This document shows positions 13,635-14,215 of a stretch of DNA of 14,215 nt, in pieces. The first letter of the stretch is position 1. Each line of letters opens with the position of its first letter. A model generated the notes under the pieces. The model did not search any database. It saw only the letters and a program-made list of their open reading frames with translations, and was not told where the DNA came from. The DNA comes from CP2-2F sp034436235 (GTDB lineage: Bacteria; Chloroflexota; Anaerolineae; Aggregatilineales; UBA2796): assembly GCA_034436235.1 (NCBI GenBank), contig DAOTWB010000071.1:1-14215 (forward strand), written 5' to 3'. A program made the position numbers and the translations under genes.

Positions 13635-14215
13635 TCAGTCTGTTTGGCGAGCGCGGCTGTAGCTGAGCAGCGCGTCCAGCAAGGCATGTATGCCTGCGAT
13701 CAGCTCATTGAGCGTACAATGGCGCGTCTGTTGCTGGAAATAGAGCGTGTGCGCCTCAAGCATGACGTACAGCGCGTCAGTTGCGTAATCAAGGTGCTGC
13801 CGCAAGCCAAGCCGTGCCAGCAAGCCGCGCACAGTTTGCCGCCACCACAAGTGCGCAGGCGCTGAGAGCGCGATCAAGCGTGCCTCAGGCGCGCTGAAGA
13901 GCAAGAGCGGCAAGTTATTCCAGACGAAAATCATCACTTCGCGCAAAAACCAACGCAAGTTGGCATAGGCATCGTCCACTTGGCGCAGGCGTTGCAAGGT
14001 GCGCTCTTGCAACGCGCGCTGCTCTTGATCGAGCAAGGCGAGGCACAGGTCAGTCTTATTGGCGAAGTTGCGGTATAGCGTGCCTTTGCCGACCTCAGCC
14101 GCTTCTGCGATGGCGGACATACTGACTGCTTCGACGCCGTGCGCAGCGAACAGCCGCTGTGCCGTCTCGAGGAGCAGCTGACGGTTGCGCAGCGCATCGG
14201 CGCGGCTTGGACGGG
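13635..14215 (-). CDS. TetR/AcrR-family transcriptional regulator (N-terminus beyond right edge)
   Basis: At least 192 residues are visible and the frame is open to base 14215, so only a short N-terminal piece is missing. The DNA-binding domain reads RNRQLLLETAQRLFAAHG, then VEAVSMSAIAEAAEVGKGTLY and RNFANKTDL, a textbook TetR helix-turn-helix (GTLYRNF recognition helix). The rest is the helical ligand-binding and dimerisation domain, with a hydrophobic WNNLPLLLFSAPEARL segment and HLWWRQTVRGLLARLGL. The ATG at 14120 is internal to the helix-turn-helix and is not the start. It is upstream of yceI on the same strand, with a probable operator between them; the ligand cannot be predicted. Whether it also represses itself depends on sequence outside the window. 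Confidence 0.92.
   Translation of the reverse strand, partial: RPSRADALRNRQLLLETAQRLFAAHGVEAVSMSAIAEAAEVGKGTLYRNFANKTDLCLALLDQEQRALQERTLQRLRQVDDAYANLRWFLREVMIFVWNNLPLLLFSAPEARLIALSAPAHLWWRQTVRGLLARLGLRQHLDYATDALYVMLEAHTLYFQQQTRHCTLNELIAGIHALLDALLSYSRARQTD

Noticed and set aside
13635..14120. ATG at 14120 as the start of the TetR gene
   Set aside because: It falls inside the helix-turn-helix; the frame continues open to the window edge with the expected first helix of the DNA-binding domain.
1..14215. CRISPR arrays, insertion sequences, transposases, phage or toxin-antitoxin genes
   Set aside because: No direct-repeat/spacer pattern, terminal inverted repeats or matching protein families were seen; the stem-loops found are explained as terminators or intron helices.

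Overview
The window looks like part of a Chloroflexota chromosome, from an aerobic, GC-rich, Anaerolineae-like lineage. That is an inference from several signs: proline/threonine-rich linkers and tails on exported proteins, a class A penicillin-binding protein with a long cytoplasmic N-terminal region, a caa3-type cytochrome oxidase subunit III/IV pair, and sigma70-like promoters. Nothing here fixes genus or species. Most genes are on the minus strand. Only the SpoU-type RNA methyltransferase and the two oxidase subunits are on the plus strand.

Layout from left to right: (1) 1-1529, the N-terminal half of phosphoenolpyruvate carboxylase, running off the left edge, with its own promoter. (2) 1684-2059, a tight two-tRNA unit on the minus strand, tRNA-Gly(UCC) followed after 2 nt by a CAU-anticodon tRNA. 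The second tRNA is split in its anticodon loop by a 228-nt group I intron; this is the most notable object in the window. (3) 2142-2933 (+), a SpoU/TrmH-family methyltransferase whose extended -10 sits so close to the ATG that the mRNA is probably leaderless. It overlaps tail to tail with (4) a minus-strand operon at 5696-2906: a secreted Pro/Thr-rich protein, an orphan MalK/UgpC-type ABC ATPase, and a COG1092-like SAM methyltransferase. (5) 5776-6873 (+), a strong promoter, cytochrome c oxidase subunits III and IV, then a stem-loop. (6) 6877-7341 (-), an unrecognised 154-residue protein. (7) 7444-8593 (-), an AapJ-type amino-acid-binding protein with its own promoter and terminator and no permease genes beside it. 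(8) 8615-12902 (-), a 1371-residue class A penicillin-binding protein with its own promoter and terminator. (9) 13000-14215 (-), a YceI-family protein and, upstream of it, a TetR regulator running off the right edge, with a perfect 14-bp palindrome over the predicted yceI promoter.

Functionally this is mostly housekeeping: anaplerosis, translation and RNA modification, respiration, nutrient uptake and wall synthesis. There is one probable local regulatory circuit (TetR to YceI). No transposase, CRISPR array, phage gene or toxin-antitoxin module was seen. The only mobile-type element is the group I intron, which has no internal ORF. Promoter, terminator and intron structures were read by eye and no folding or database search was run.
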